A program made the position numbers and the translations under genes. The notes under the pieces are model-generated. The model was given only the letters and a program-made list of their open reading frames with translations. It was not told the DNA's origin and did not search any database. DNA of 64,000 nt. Origin: Pseudactinotalea suaedae. GTDB taxonomy: Bacteria; Actinomycetota; Actinomycetes; Actinomycetales; Beutenbergiaceae. The stretch is from NCBI RefSeq assembly GCF_009733815.1, contig NZ_WNXY01000004.1, positions 124,001 to 188,000 of the forward strand, given 5' to 3'. Below, one piece after another: positions 57,416 to 64,000 of the stretch (within the stretch, counting starts at the first letter, position 1; each line of letters opens with the position of its first letter).

Positions 57416-58438
57416 TCAGAGCGTCAGCAGGACCTTGGTGGCCCGACGCTGGTCCATCGCTTCGTACCCGGCTGCTGCCTCTTCCAGCGGGAGCATCAGG
57501 TCGAAGACCTGTCCAGGGTCGATGGTCCGGTCCCAGATGAGCTGCACGAGGTCGGGCAGAAAGCGCCGAACGGGTGCCGGACCGCCGTGGAGGTGCACCG
57601 AGGAGAAGAACAGATCGAGACCGTTGAGCGTGACGTCGTGGGTGACGCCGACGAAGCCGACGTACCCTCCCGGCCGGGCGGCGCCGATGGCCTGCTCCAT
57701 CGACTCCTGGGTGCCGACGGCCTCGATGACGCCGTGAGCGCCGAGTCCTCCGGTGAGCTCCTTGATGCGGTCGATGCCTGCCTGGCCGCGCTCGGCGACG
57801 ATGTCGGTGGCGCCGAGCTCGCGCGCCAGGTCCTGTCGGTCGGCGTGACGGGACATCGCGATCACTCGTTCGGCGCCAAGCCTGCGGGCGGCCAGCACTC
57901 CCATGAGTCCGACGGCGCCGTCGCCGACCACGGCGATGGTCGTGCCCGGGCCGGCCTCGGCTGCGACAGCGGCGAACCAACCGGTCCCCAGCACGTCGGA
58001 CGCGGCCAGCAGGGAGGGGACGAGGTCGTCGTCAGGGATCCCGGGGAGGCGGACCAGCGTGCCGTCGGCCAACGGGATGCGAGCACGCTCAGCCTGGGTT
58101 CCGATGGCGCCCATCATCACCTGGTGCACGCACCGGGACTGGTAGCCGGACAGGCATATCTCGCAGGTGTTGTCAGAAGCGACGAACGAGCCGACGACGT
58201 GATCGCCGACGGCGAGCGTGCTCACCTGGCCGCCGATTTCCTCCACGACGCCTAGGTACTCGTGACCCATCGGCGTGGGGCCGGCGAGCTTCTCGATGCC
58301 ACGGTAGGGCCACAGGTCCGAGCCGCAGATGCAGGCGGCGGTGAGGCGGATGATGGCGTCGGTGGGCTCGAGGATGACTGGGTCGTCTCGGTCCTCGACC
58401 CGGACGTCGCCGGGGGCGTGCATGACTACTCCGCGCAT
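57416..58438 (-). CDS. Zinc-dependent alcohol dehydrogenase family protein
   Basis: 340 residues from ATG 58438 with GAGGAG upstream. Catalytic zinc ligands: Cys in CICGSDLWPYRG and the GHE motif; an incomplete structural-zinc lobe with CEICLSGYQSRC. NAD(P)-binding VVGDGAVGLMGVLAARRLGAERV. The substrate is not predictable. It lies downstream of the MFS and lipoprotein genes on the same strand, with a 53-bp gap, and is probably the third gene of their operon. Confidence 0.88.
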   Translation of the reverse strand: MRGVVMHAPGDVRVEDRDDPVILEPTDAIIRLTAACICGSDLWPYRGIEKLAGPTPMGHEYLGVVEEIGGQVSTLAVGDHVVGSFVASDNTCEICLSGYQSRCVHQVMMGAIGTQAERARIPLADGTLVRLPGIPDDDLVPSLLAASDVLGTGWFAAVAAEAGPGTTIAVVGDGAVGLMGVLAARRLGAERVIAMSRHADRQDLARELGATDIVAERGQAGIDRIKELTGGLGAHGVIEAVGTQESMEQAIGAARPGGYVGFVGVTHDVTLNGLDLFFSSVHLHGGPAPVRRFLPDLVQLIWDRTIDPGQVFDLMLPLEEAAAGYEAMDQRRATKVLLTL

Positions 58439-58491
58439 GGATGTACTCCTCTTCTTGGTGACGGCTTCGCGGTGGGGTGGCAGGTGGGGGA

Positions 58492-59058
58492 TCAGGGTGC
58501 CGTGATAGTGGCTTCGAACCCGTCGGGCTGGTGCTGGAGGAAGGCCATGTCGGCCTCGTCGAGATGGCCGAGACGCACGATGCCGTTCCAGTAGCCGACA
58601 TCGCCGTAGTACAGGACGAGGCTCTGCGAGGGGGCGTAGTAGCCGAGGTCGTTCGGCTCGGGGGCAGCACCGTCCGGGACGCCGTCCATCGTCAGCGGAG
58701 CTGGCAGGGTGGCGATCTTCTCCACCCCGTTGAAGTCGGCGAAGGTGAGTTGCAGCGGAAGGTGGGAGGCGAGATCGTGGGCCGTCGAGCTGTCGTTGAG
58801 CTCGACGACGATCACACGCTCGTCGATGCTCAGATGAAGAGTGCTCATGTCGTGCTCCGCATCGTCGAGGGTGATCGAGCTGGCCGAGCTGTCTGGGTGA
58901 GTGGTGGTCGGGGGCGTCGTCGCGGTGGTGGTCTCGGGGGACTCCGTGCCCGTGACGGTCGGACCGTGGGGACCTGTCGTCGCTGCGGAGCAGCCGCCCA
59001 GTTGCAGCACCAGCAGACCGGCCAGTTGCGCGCGGCATGTCGGGCGGGGCCGGGTCAT
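58492..59058 (-). CDS. Lipoprotein with cyclophilin-like fold (copy 2)
   Basis: 188 residues from ATG 59058, overlapping the MFS stop (ATGA). Lipobox LGGC (Cys23), then a Thr/Pro-rich linker. From about residue 70 a cyclophilin-like domain: LSIDERVIVVELNDSSTAHDLASHLP, FADFNGVEKIATLPAPL, DLGYYAPSQSLVLYYGDVGY and GIVRLGHLD. It is closer to the family consensus than copy 1. Coupling to a drug-type MFS pump suggests it acts at the outer face of the membrane; binding of a small molecule is a guess. Confidence 0.82.
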   Translation of the reverse strand: MTRPRPTCRAQLAGLLVLQLGGCSAATTGPHGPTVTGTESPETTTATTPPTTTHPDSSASSITLDDAEHDMSTLHLSIDERVIVVELNDSSTAHDLASHLPLQLTFADFNGVEKIATLPAPLTMDGVPDGAAPEPNDLGYYAPSQSLVLYYGDVGYWNGIVRLGHLDEADMAFLQHQPDGFEATITAP

Positions 59059-60293
59059 GCTGCGTCGACGACAGGCCGAGGGCGGGCGAGCAACCCGAGC
59101 GCGAGCGTGGAGGCGAGCACCAGGGCCAGCACGATGACTGCCATCGGAACGGCTGTGGTGTCACCGCCCAGGCCGGTGAGCGGGGCGATCAGTCCGGCCA
59201 TGGACCACTGCAGGACACCGAGCACCGCGGAACCCGTGCCGGGGTGCTGCGGCACCTGGTCGGAGGCCAGTGCCCCGGCGTTGGGCCCGATGAGACCCTG
59301 AGCGCTCATCAGCACGAAGAATCCCACCACAGCCACCGCGAGGGGCATGGCGAACCAGATCGCGCCGACCAGCAGGATGACCCCGGCGACCGCGGTGCCG
59401 GTAAGCCCGACGGCGATGACCCGGTCGGTCGAGGTCCGGCCGGCGAGGCGGGCTGCGACCATTGTCGTCAGCGTCAGCCCGGCGGCGTTCGCCGCGAAGA
59501 CCATGGAGTACTGGATAGGTGAGAGGCCGTTCATCGTCTGCAGGATGAAGGTCGAGCTCGCGACATAGGAGAAGGTCACGCCCATGGACAGCGCCATCAC
59601 CAGCAGGTAGCCGACGAAGCGGCGTTGGCCCAGGACCTCCCGCGCCGCGGCCGCGAGCGTGCCCAGGCCACCGGTGCGCCGTCGGCTGGGCGGGAGCGAT
59701 TCCGGCACGGCGACCAGGACCGCGATCACCATCGCGACCGCCAGACCGGCCACGACCCAGAAGGAGACACGCCAGTCGGTCAGCTCCAGCAGCACGCCGC
59801 CCAGGAGCGGTCCGCCGACGAGCGCGATTCCGCCGACGCCGGCAACGGCGTTGAGGGCACGCACCAGGGCTGGGCCAGAGGCGAGGTCGATGACGATGGC
59901 ACGGGCCACCACCATCGCCCAGCCGCCGCTCAGCCCTTGCACGAACCGGGCGACCAGCAGCGGCTCGAGCGAGGAGCTCACCCCGCACACGATCGAGGCG
60001 ACGGCGAGCACGACCAGCGCGAGCAGCAGCGGTCGCCGTCGACCCCGCCCGTCCGAGAACGGACCGCCGACGAGCTGACCGAGCGCCATCCCGACGAAGA
60101 ACGTGGTCAGGGTCAGCTGAACCTGGGAAGCGCTGACACCGAGATCGGCCCCGACCGCGGGGAACGCCGGGACATACATATCGGTGGCCAGCGGCGCGAT
60201 CGCGTTCACGAGCACCACGGCGGCCAGCACGCTGAGGCTCAGCCGTGCAGCCGTCGCCGGTGTGACGCGGGCCGCGGGCGAGGTGACAGGCAT
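59055..60293 (-). CDS. MFS transporter, Bcr/CflA-like drug efflux
   Basis: 412 residues from ATG 60293, twelve hydrophobic segments. DHA1-type motifs: ATDMYVPAFPAVGADLGVSASQVQLTL near the N-terminus, loop GPFSDGRGRRRPLLL (motif A) and ALVGGPLLGGVLLELTDWRVSF (motif C). Bcr/CflA members expel antibiotics. First gene of a leftward operon with lipoprotein copy 2 and the dehydrogenase, divergent from regulator copy 2. Confidence 0.9.
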   Translation of the reverse strand: MPVTSPAARVTPATAARLSLSVLAAVVLVNAIAPLATDMYVPAFPAVGADLGVSASQVQLTLTTFFVGMALGQLVGGPFSDGRGRRRPLLLALVVLAVASIVCGVSSSLEPLLVARFVQGLSGGWAMVVARAIVIDLASGPALVRALNAVAGVGGIALVGGPLLGGVLLELTDWRVSFWVVAGLAVAMVIAVLVAVPESLPPSRRRTGGLGTLAAAAREVLGQRRFVGYLLVMALSMGVTFSYVASSTFILQTMNGLSPIQYSMVFAANAAGLTLTTMVAARLAGRTSTDRVIAVGLTGTAVAGVILLVGAIWFAMPLAVAVVGFFVLMSAQGLIGPNAGALASDQVPQHPGTGSAVLGVLQWSMAGLIAPLTGLGGDTTAVPMAVIVLALVLASTLALGLLARPRPVVDAA

Positions 60294-60376
60294 GGGTTCT
60301 CCGTGGTTCGGGCGGGTCGGAACATCCCATCAGACACGGTGGTGCGACCGGCAGGAAGTCCCTGTGGAGGGGTGTA

Positions 60377-60393
60377 CTGATAGGGCATCCCAC
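60377..60393. promoter_or_regulatory. Operator-like 17-bp motif, copy 2
   Basis: CTGATAGGGCATCCCAC, one mismatch from 56893-56909 (minus). It is centred about 38 bp upstream of regulator copy 2, the same distance and orientation as at the other regulator, and about 90 bp upstream of the MFS start. Confidence 0.65.
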
Positions 60394-60422
60394 ACCTGGC
60401 GGGGCGGCCATAGCCTGGCGGC

Positions 60423-61328
60423 ATGGACAACAGGGCCGAGGTGCGCGAGTTCCTCATGTCGCGGCGGGCGAAGGTCAGCCCGGCCGCCGCTGGCCTGCCC
60501 ACCTCCGGTACCCGGCGTGTGGCCGGGCTGCGCCGCAGCGAGGTCGCCGCCCTGGCCGGTGTCAGCGTCGAGTACTACGCCAAGCTCGAGCGCGGCGCGA
60601 TCGCTGGCGCCTCCTCCTCGGTGCTGGATGCCGTTTCCCGCGCCCTCCAGCTCGACGACACCGAGCGGGCGCACCTGCTCGACCTCGCTCGCGCTGCAGA
60701 CGGCATCCCCGCCTCCGGGCGTCAGCGCCGCCGATCGATCCCGGCCGCGACCGCCCGTCCCAGCCTGGCGTGGGCACTGGAGTCGATCACCGGAGGCGTG
60801 GCCTTCGTGCGTGACTCCCGCCAGAACCTGCTGGCGACCAACGAGCTCGGCCGGGCGTTCTACTCACCCGTGATCGGGACCGGTGGCCGGACTCCGAACC
60901 TGGCCAGGTTCCAGTTTCTGGACCCTGCCTCGCGTGACTTCTACCCCGACTGGGACCTGTTCGCCGGGATGTGTGTAGGCATCATGCGCGCCGAGGCCGG
61001 CCGAGACCCGCACGATCGCGTGCTGCAGGACCTGGTCGGCGAGCTGTCCACCCAGAGCGAGGTTTTCCGCAGGCTCTGGGCCGCGCACGACGTCCGCACC
61101 CACGGGTCCGGCACCAAGCGCTTCGCGCACCCCGTCGTCGGTGAGTTGACGCTGGTCTACGAGGAGCTCGCGATCACCGCCGAGCCGGGTCAGGTCATGA
61201 TCGTCTACACCGCCGAGCCCGGCTCGCCCAGCCAGGAACGACTGCGACTGCTGGCCAGCTGGGCCGCCACCGCACCCGAGTCAGAGTCGGACGCCGGGGC
61301 GACCGGCGCCGATATGAAGCGCTCCTGA
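60423..61328 (+). CDS. XRE-type HTH regulator with MmyB-like ligand domain (copy 2)
   Basis: 301 residues from ATG 60423. HTH at about 35-60 (AGLRRSEVAALAGVSVEYYAKLERGAIAGAS) and a MmyB-like C-terminal domain (NLARFQFLDPASRDFYPDW). Strongly similar to copy 1 along its length. TAGCCT 7 bp before the ATG suggests a leaderless start. It probably regulates the divergent MFS operon and itself through 60377-60393; the 381 bp after it (61329-61709) hold no gene that I can support. Confidence 0.88.
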   Translation: MDNRAEVREFLMSRRAKVSPAAAGLPTSGTRRVAGLRRSEVAALAGVSVEYYAKLERGAIAGASSSVLDAVSRALQLDDTERAHLLDLARAADGIPASGRQRRRSIPAATARPSLAWALESITGGVAFVRDSRQNLLATNELGRAFYSPVIGTGGRTPNLARFQFLDPASRDFYPDWDLFAGMCVGIMRAEAGRDPHDRVLQDLVGELSTQSEVFRRLWAAHDVRTHGSGTKRFAHPVVGELTLVYEELAITAEPGQVMIVYTAEPGSPSQERLRLLASWAATAPESESDAGATGADMKRS

Positions 61329-61674
61329 GCGCCTCGTACACCGGAAAGCGCACGAGCGACGTCCACACGGTATTGCCCGAGAAGCGGTCTGCCGAGGCGG
61401 CAACGACCGTGGTTGCCAGCTCGTGGAGCTCTGGGCTCGATGTACGGCGTCGAGATTGGGACCAGCAGGCCGGTCCAGCGCTGCACGCTCGCCAAGCCCT
61501 GTCCGAGCTCTTTACTACACACACGACGCCGAGTCCGACTGGCGCATCCGGCTGGAGTACGTGCGCCGCGCTGACGGCGACGGTCTCGCTGGAGGTGGCC
61601 GGGCCAAGCCACTCGACCCGCCCGATCAGCACCTGGGCGCGAAGATCGGCAGACTGCGGCGATCCATGCTGTCC

Positions 61675-61699
61675 TATACGTCACTCAGGTTTTCGTATA
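61675..61699. promoter_or_regulatory. Operator-like dyad before the RHH/toxin-like pair
   Basis: TATACG (61675-61680) and CGTATA (61694-61699) form an inverted pair just upstream of the antitoxin-like start, a normal place for ribbon-helix-helix autorepressor binding. Confidence 0.5.
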
Positions 61700-61709
61700 C
61701 GCTAATGGG

Positions 61710-61979
61710 ATGAGCGAGCACCTCATGCACGGCAAGCCCGTGACAGATGAGCAGATCCAGGCGTGGGCCGACGAGGCTGAGGCTGGCTACACGCTTGCTG
61801 ACCTCCCGAAGCCTCGTCGGGGTCGCCCGCCCGTGGGCGAGGGTCCGGGAGTGGTCGTCCCGGTGCGACTCGACGCAGCAACCGTCGCGGCTCTGACCGC
61901 CCGCGCCGAGGCAGAGGGCATCTCCACACGGTCGGACGCAATCCGGGCTGCTGTGCGCGCCTGGACGCACGTTGCCTGA
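61710..61979 (+). CDS. Ribbon-helix-helix antitoxin-like protein
   Basis: 89 residues from ATG 61710. The C-terminal half VVPVRLDAATVAALTARAEAEGISTRSDAIRAAVRAWT is a CopG/RHH DNA-binding domain: a strand followed by two helices. The N-terminus is acidic and ends in a basic PRRGRPP, a form common in RHH antitoxins of actinobacteria. Overlaps the downstream gene by 8 bp. Confidence 0.8.
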   Translation: MSEHLMHGKPVTDEQIQAWADEAEAGYTLADLPKPRRGRPPVGEGPGVVVPVRLDAATVAALTARAEAEGISTRSDAIRAAVRAWTHVA

Positions 61980-62229
61980 CCTGCACCGCTCTGCCCGCAA
62001 GCACTACCGCCGCGACCGGATCGACGATGCTGCCGTTCGCCACGCCGCTTCGCACGTCCTGCAGTCGCGTCCACTCGATGACGGAGATGACCCCAGACGC
62101 TGGCTCGCGATCGGCGTCGATCCGGCGGGCCGCCTCCTCGAACTCGTGCTCTTAATCTACGACGACGGCTATGAGTTGATCATCCATGCGATGAAGGCGC
62201 GCACCCAGCACCTCGACGACCTCGCTTGA
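61972..62229 (+). CDS. Small toxin-like partner of the RHH protein
   Basis: 85 residues from TTG 61972. Basic N-terminus (HRSARKHYRRDRI), then a compact alpha/beta part ending GRLLELVLLIYDDGYELIIHAMKARTQ, similar in pattern to small toxins of the BrnT/RelE-like fold. The overlap with an RHH gene and the shared operator support a type II toxin-antitoxin pair. I could not assign a catalytic site. Confidence 0.6.
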   Translation: MPDLHRSARKHYRRDRIDDAAVRHAASHVLQSRPLDDGDDPRRWLAIGVDPAGRLLELVLLIYDDGYELIIHAMKARTQHLDDLA

Positions 62230-62271
62230 GCCAGCGCCCATCGATCGTCAGTGGTGTCCACAGTTCTGGGA

Positions 62272-63059
62272 TCAACGAGTCGGGCGCCGACATTCGGTCA
62301 TGCGATTCGGCGCCCCAGCAGGATGTCGGCCTGGCTCCGCCATCCGGTCGATACCGCCGTAGGCGTCGAGGATGACCTGGTCGCGGGCAGCTGCGACGAC
62401 ACTGTTGATCCTCGCGCGGCCGAGCTCGCTCACGCCGTCGAACGGGATCAGCGTGACCCTCATCCCGAACGTCCCCACCTCCTTCCGCACGAGCCCGCCT
62501 GCCTCGGCAGCCCGCTCGATGTCGTCGACATAGAGCACGGGCCATGCCTCCCCCGCGCTCGATCGATAGAGGTTCGCCCCGGCATCGCCCGTCAGCGCGT
62601 AGTCGAGCCCGGCCGCACCGAACGCGTCCGCAAGTTCGTACGCGCTCGGCCCTGCCTCGAAGCCAACGGAGCCTGGACGGCGGGCGAGTCGGGCGGCGCG
62701 TCCGGCACGGAGGAGCAGATCGGCCTCCTTGCCAGGTGCGACTAGCCCGACGTCATCGACCAGACAGATGCACGACCACCGCAGACGCCAGGCTTCGACT
62801 CCCGGCGTCACCGGGACAGTAAGCGACGGATCGAGGGCCGACCGCGCTGCGGCGATCGCCTCGGCATCTGACACACCGGTGAAGCCGATCGGCTCCCCAG
62901 TACCGTCAGAATCTCCTGGGCCAGATCGAACGACGGACTGACTGCACCCGACTCCATCCGCGTGACCGTCGTCGGCGCGACATCGACCAACGCCGCGACC
63001 TGGCGAGCGCTCAACCCGTTCGCGCGTCGCAGCGTCGAGGCGCGCTCGCCGATGTCCAT
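62272..63059 (-). pseudogene. HTH + AbiEi/nucleotidyltransferase-associated-type protein split by a frameshift
   Basis: From ATG 63059 one frame encodes a clear XRE helix-turn-helix (STLRRANGLSARQVAALVDVAPTTVTRMESG), then continues as non-protein-like sequence to 62808. A second frame, open from upstream of 62874 to 62272, continues naturally from the same point: after ...EILTVLG the other frame reads EPIGFTGVSDAEAIAAARSAL. The switch falls at a GGGG run near 62900; one missing base would explain it. The second part (YALTGDAGANLYRSS; VTLIPFDGVSELG; DQVILDAYGG) resembles domains of AbiEi-type antitoxins. Joined, it would be about 262 residues. Confidence 0.6.
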
Positions 63060-63122
63060 GCGATCACGTTAAGTCGGTGTTGCAGATATGCAACGACGCC
63101 TCGATCGGCGACCCTCATGCAA

Positions 63123-63141
63123 CTGTCACACCCCTGTCACG
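63123..63141. promoter_or_regulatory. CTGTCACA repeats next to attR
   Basis: CTGTCACA at 63123-63130 and CTGTCACG at 63134-63141 repeat the words clustered near attL (38338-38386). Likely integrase arm-type sites. Confidence 0.5.
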
Positions 63142-63189
63142 CCGCGATCCGCGGCTGCGATGTCGCAGGTCAGCGCCATTGAGGCGACT

Positions 63190-63215
63190 ATCCCCCATCC
63201 TCCGCCAGCAGTCCT
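63190..63215 (+). repeat. attR: right direct repeat of the genomic island
   Basis: Exact 26-bp copy of 38221-38246. It is followed by CGAGATCTCGAG, part of a palindrome that was presumably next to tRNA-Ser before integration. Between 63060 and 63302 there is no gene. Confidence 0.93.
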
Positions 63216-63302
63216 CGAGATCTCGAGAACCCGCGTTTCGGCTAGATCGATCCTGGCGACCATCGAAGCCCTCTCGCGTGCAGCTTGGAGGGCAGGGCGC
63301 GG

Positions 63303-64000
63303 TCAGGTCGTCGCAGGTCGCCCGTGCCGCCAGTAGCCGACGAAGTCCACGTTGCGCTTGGGCACTCCCCACTCCTGCACGAGGTGGCGGCGGGCACCTG
63401 TGGCGAGAGCGGACTCGCCGATGAGGTGCGCGTGGACCACACCCCTGAGCGGAACGGTCGCCTTGACGGCCTCGAGCGCGAGCTGTCCCGGAGGGCCACC
63501 ACCTGCGGACGACTCGTTGCGATGGATCCAGCGCACCTCTAGCCCGAGCGGCGCCCGGATCTCCTGTCGATCACCGGAAGTGGGCACCTCGATGATCGCC
63601 ATCCCCCGGGCATCCTGAGGAAGTGAGGCAATGATGCCGGCCACCGCGGGCAGCGCTGTCTCGTCACCAACGAGCAAGGTCCAGTCGTGCGGGTGGTCCG
63701 GGGTGAAGCCGATGCCTTGATCGAGGAATCCGAGGCGATCACCGGGGCTGGCCGCGAGCGCGAACTGAGCCGCCGGTCCGAGCCTGCCTGCCTCGTCCTC
63801 ATGGATCACGAAGTCGATGTCCACCTCCCCCGTGTCGGGACGGACGTCGCGGCACGTGTACGCCCGGACCCACGGGCGTCGCGCCCTGGGGGTGGCGAGG
63901 TACTGGAGGTACCAACCGACCTCGCCGGTGCGCGTCGGCAGCTGCAACGTGTCCTGTCCGTCGCGCGCGAAGAAGAGCCGGCACCAGTGGTCATGCCCGC
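63303..64000 (-). CDS. Siderophore-interacting protein (FAD/NAD(P)H ferric reductase), partial
   Basis: The frame is open from the right edge to a stop at 63303, about 232 residues; the N-terminus lies outside the window. It starts in the window with GHDHWCRLFFARDG, followed by the FAD-domain signature VRAYTCRDVRPDTGEVDIDFVIHEDEAGRLGPAAQFA, and the NAD(P)H-side DWTLLVGDETALPAVAGI. Members reduce ferric siderophores in the cytoplasm. It is the first chromosomal gene beyond attR; before integration it would have followed tRNA-Ser directly. Confidence 0.92.
   Translation of the reverse strand, partial: GHDHWCRLFFARDGQDTLQLPTRTGEVGWYLQYLATPRARRPWVRAYTCRDVRPDTGEVDIDFVIHEDEAGRLGPAAQFALAASPGDRLGFLDQGIGFTPDHPHDWTLLVGDETALPAVAGIIASLPQDARGMAIIEVPTSGDRQEIRAPLGLEVRWIHRNESSAGGGPPGQLALEAVKATVPLRGVVHAHLIGESALATGARRHLVQEWGVPKRNVDFVGYWRHGRPATT

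Larger units (their letters stand above)
38221..63215. mobile_element. Integrative genomic island of about 25 kb in tRNA-Ser(GGA)
   Basis: Bounded by the 26-bp direct repeats, with the integrase directly inside attL. Cargo: Gabija-type pair, RES-domain gene, possible nuclease, MobF relaxase, arsenic resistance, the MmyB/lipoprotein/MFS module, a toxin-antitoxin-like pair and a decayed HTH gene. There are no type IV secretion genes, coupling protein or replication initiator, so this is best described as an integrative and mobilizable element. Genes at 39,900-46,300 look less GC-biased than the backbone, consistent with transfer. Confidence 0.92.

Noticed and set aside
61329-61709. Possible gene fragment reading YTHDAESDWRI in this gap
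   Set aside because: Short, no recognisable domain, no ribosome-binding site, and competing frames are equally open.

Overview
The window is GC-rich DNA with dense, often overlapping genes, a WhiB regulator, a cAMP-receptor-type regulator and many probable leaderless starts. It comes from an actinobacterium (Actinomycetota), probably of the Micrococcales type; the order is an inference from gene content and not a proven assignment. Gene order from about 1 to 18,000 follows the mycobacterial block helicase - tad pilus genes - acs - epoxide-hydrolase-like gene - crp - RidA - whiB - PonA2-type penicillin-binding protein - metallophosphoesterase. The block at 29,900-37,750 (asd, lysC, recR, dnaX, SRP RNA) is also conserved chromosomal backbone.

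Layout. 1-7,600: a 'helicase/secretion neighbourhood', with a DECH-box helicase facing a seven-gene tad (Flp-type pilus) cluster whose genes mostly overlap by one to four bases. 8,000-18,000: a membrane protein, acetyl-CoA synthetase, alpha/beta hydrolase, Crp with its own binding site, RidA, a 51-residue protein, WhiB, a bifunctional PBP, a phosphoesterase and tRNA-Pro. 18,300-29,600: a NUDIX-GNAT fusion, a VOC protein, the methylcitrate operon prpDBC, a CopC protein with an S9 peptidase, and a two-gene ABC exporter whose two ATPase sites are unequal. 29,900-38,240: asd-lysC, TauE/SafE, DUF5063-recR-dnaX, SRP RNA and tRNA-Ser(GGA).

38,221-63,215 is an integrated genomic island. The 3' end of tRNA-Ser(GGA) is repeated exactly over 26 bp at 63,190, a tyrosine integrase sits directly inside the left end, and CTGTCACA repeats lie beside both ends. 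In order the island carries: integrase; a Gabija-type pair (OLD/TOPRIM ATPase-nuclease plus UvrD-like helicase); a RES-domain protein; an unknown protein with a possible PD-(D/E)xK core; a 1,254-residue MobF relaxase-helicase without any conjugation pore genes, which suggests a mobilizable element; an arsenic cluster (flavoprotein, ArsR, thioredoxin, ACR3 pump, ArsR-ArsC fusion, ArsC); a decayed fragment of a second relaxase; a module of two MmyB-type regulators around two cyclophilin-like lipoproteins, an alcohol dehydrogenase and an MFS pump; a ribbon-helix-helix/toxin-like pair; and a frameshifted HTH gene. Beyond the right end the chromosome resumes with a siderophore-interacting protein gene cut by the window edge.

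The most unusual signals are: a 42-bp element shared by the two tad promoters; complementary loss of motifs in the ABC pair; an acidic insertion inside the GajA-like TOPRIM domain; the two-regulator lipoprotein/MFS module with matched operators; a repeat flanking the relaxase gene; and a tad gene with no stop codon for about 3 kb.
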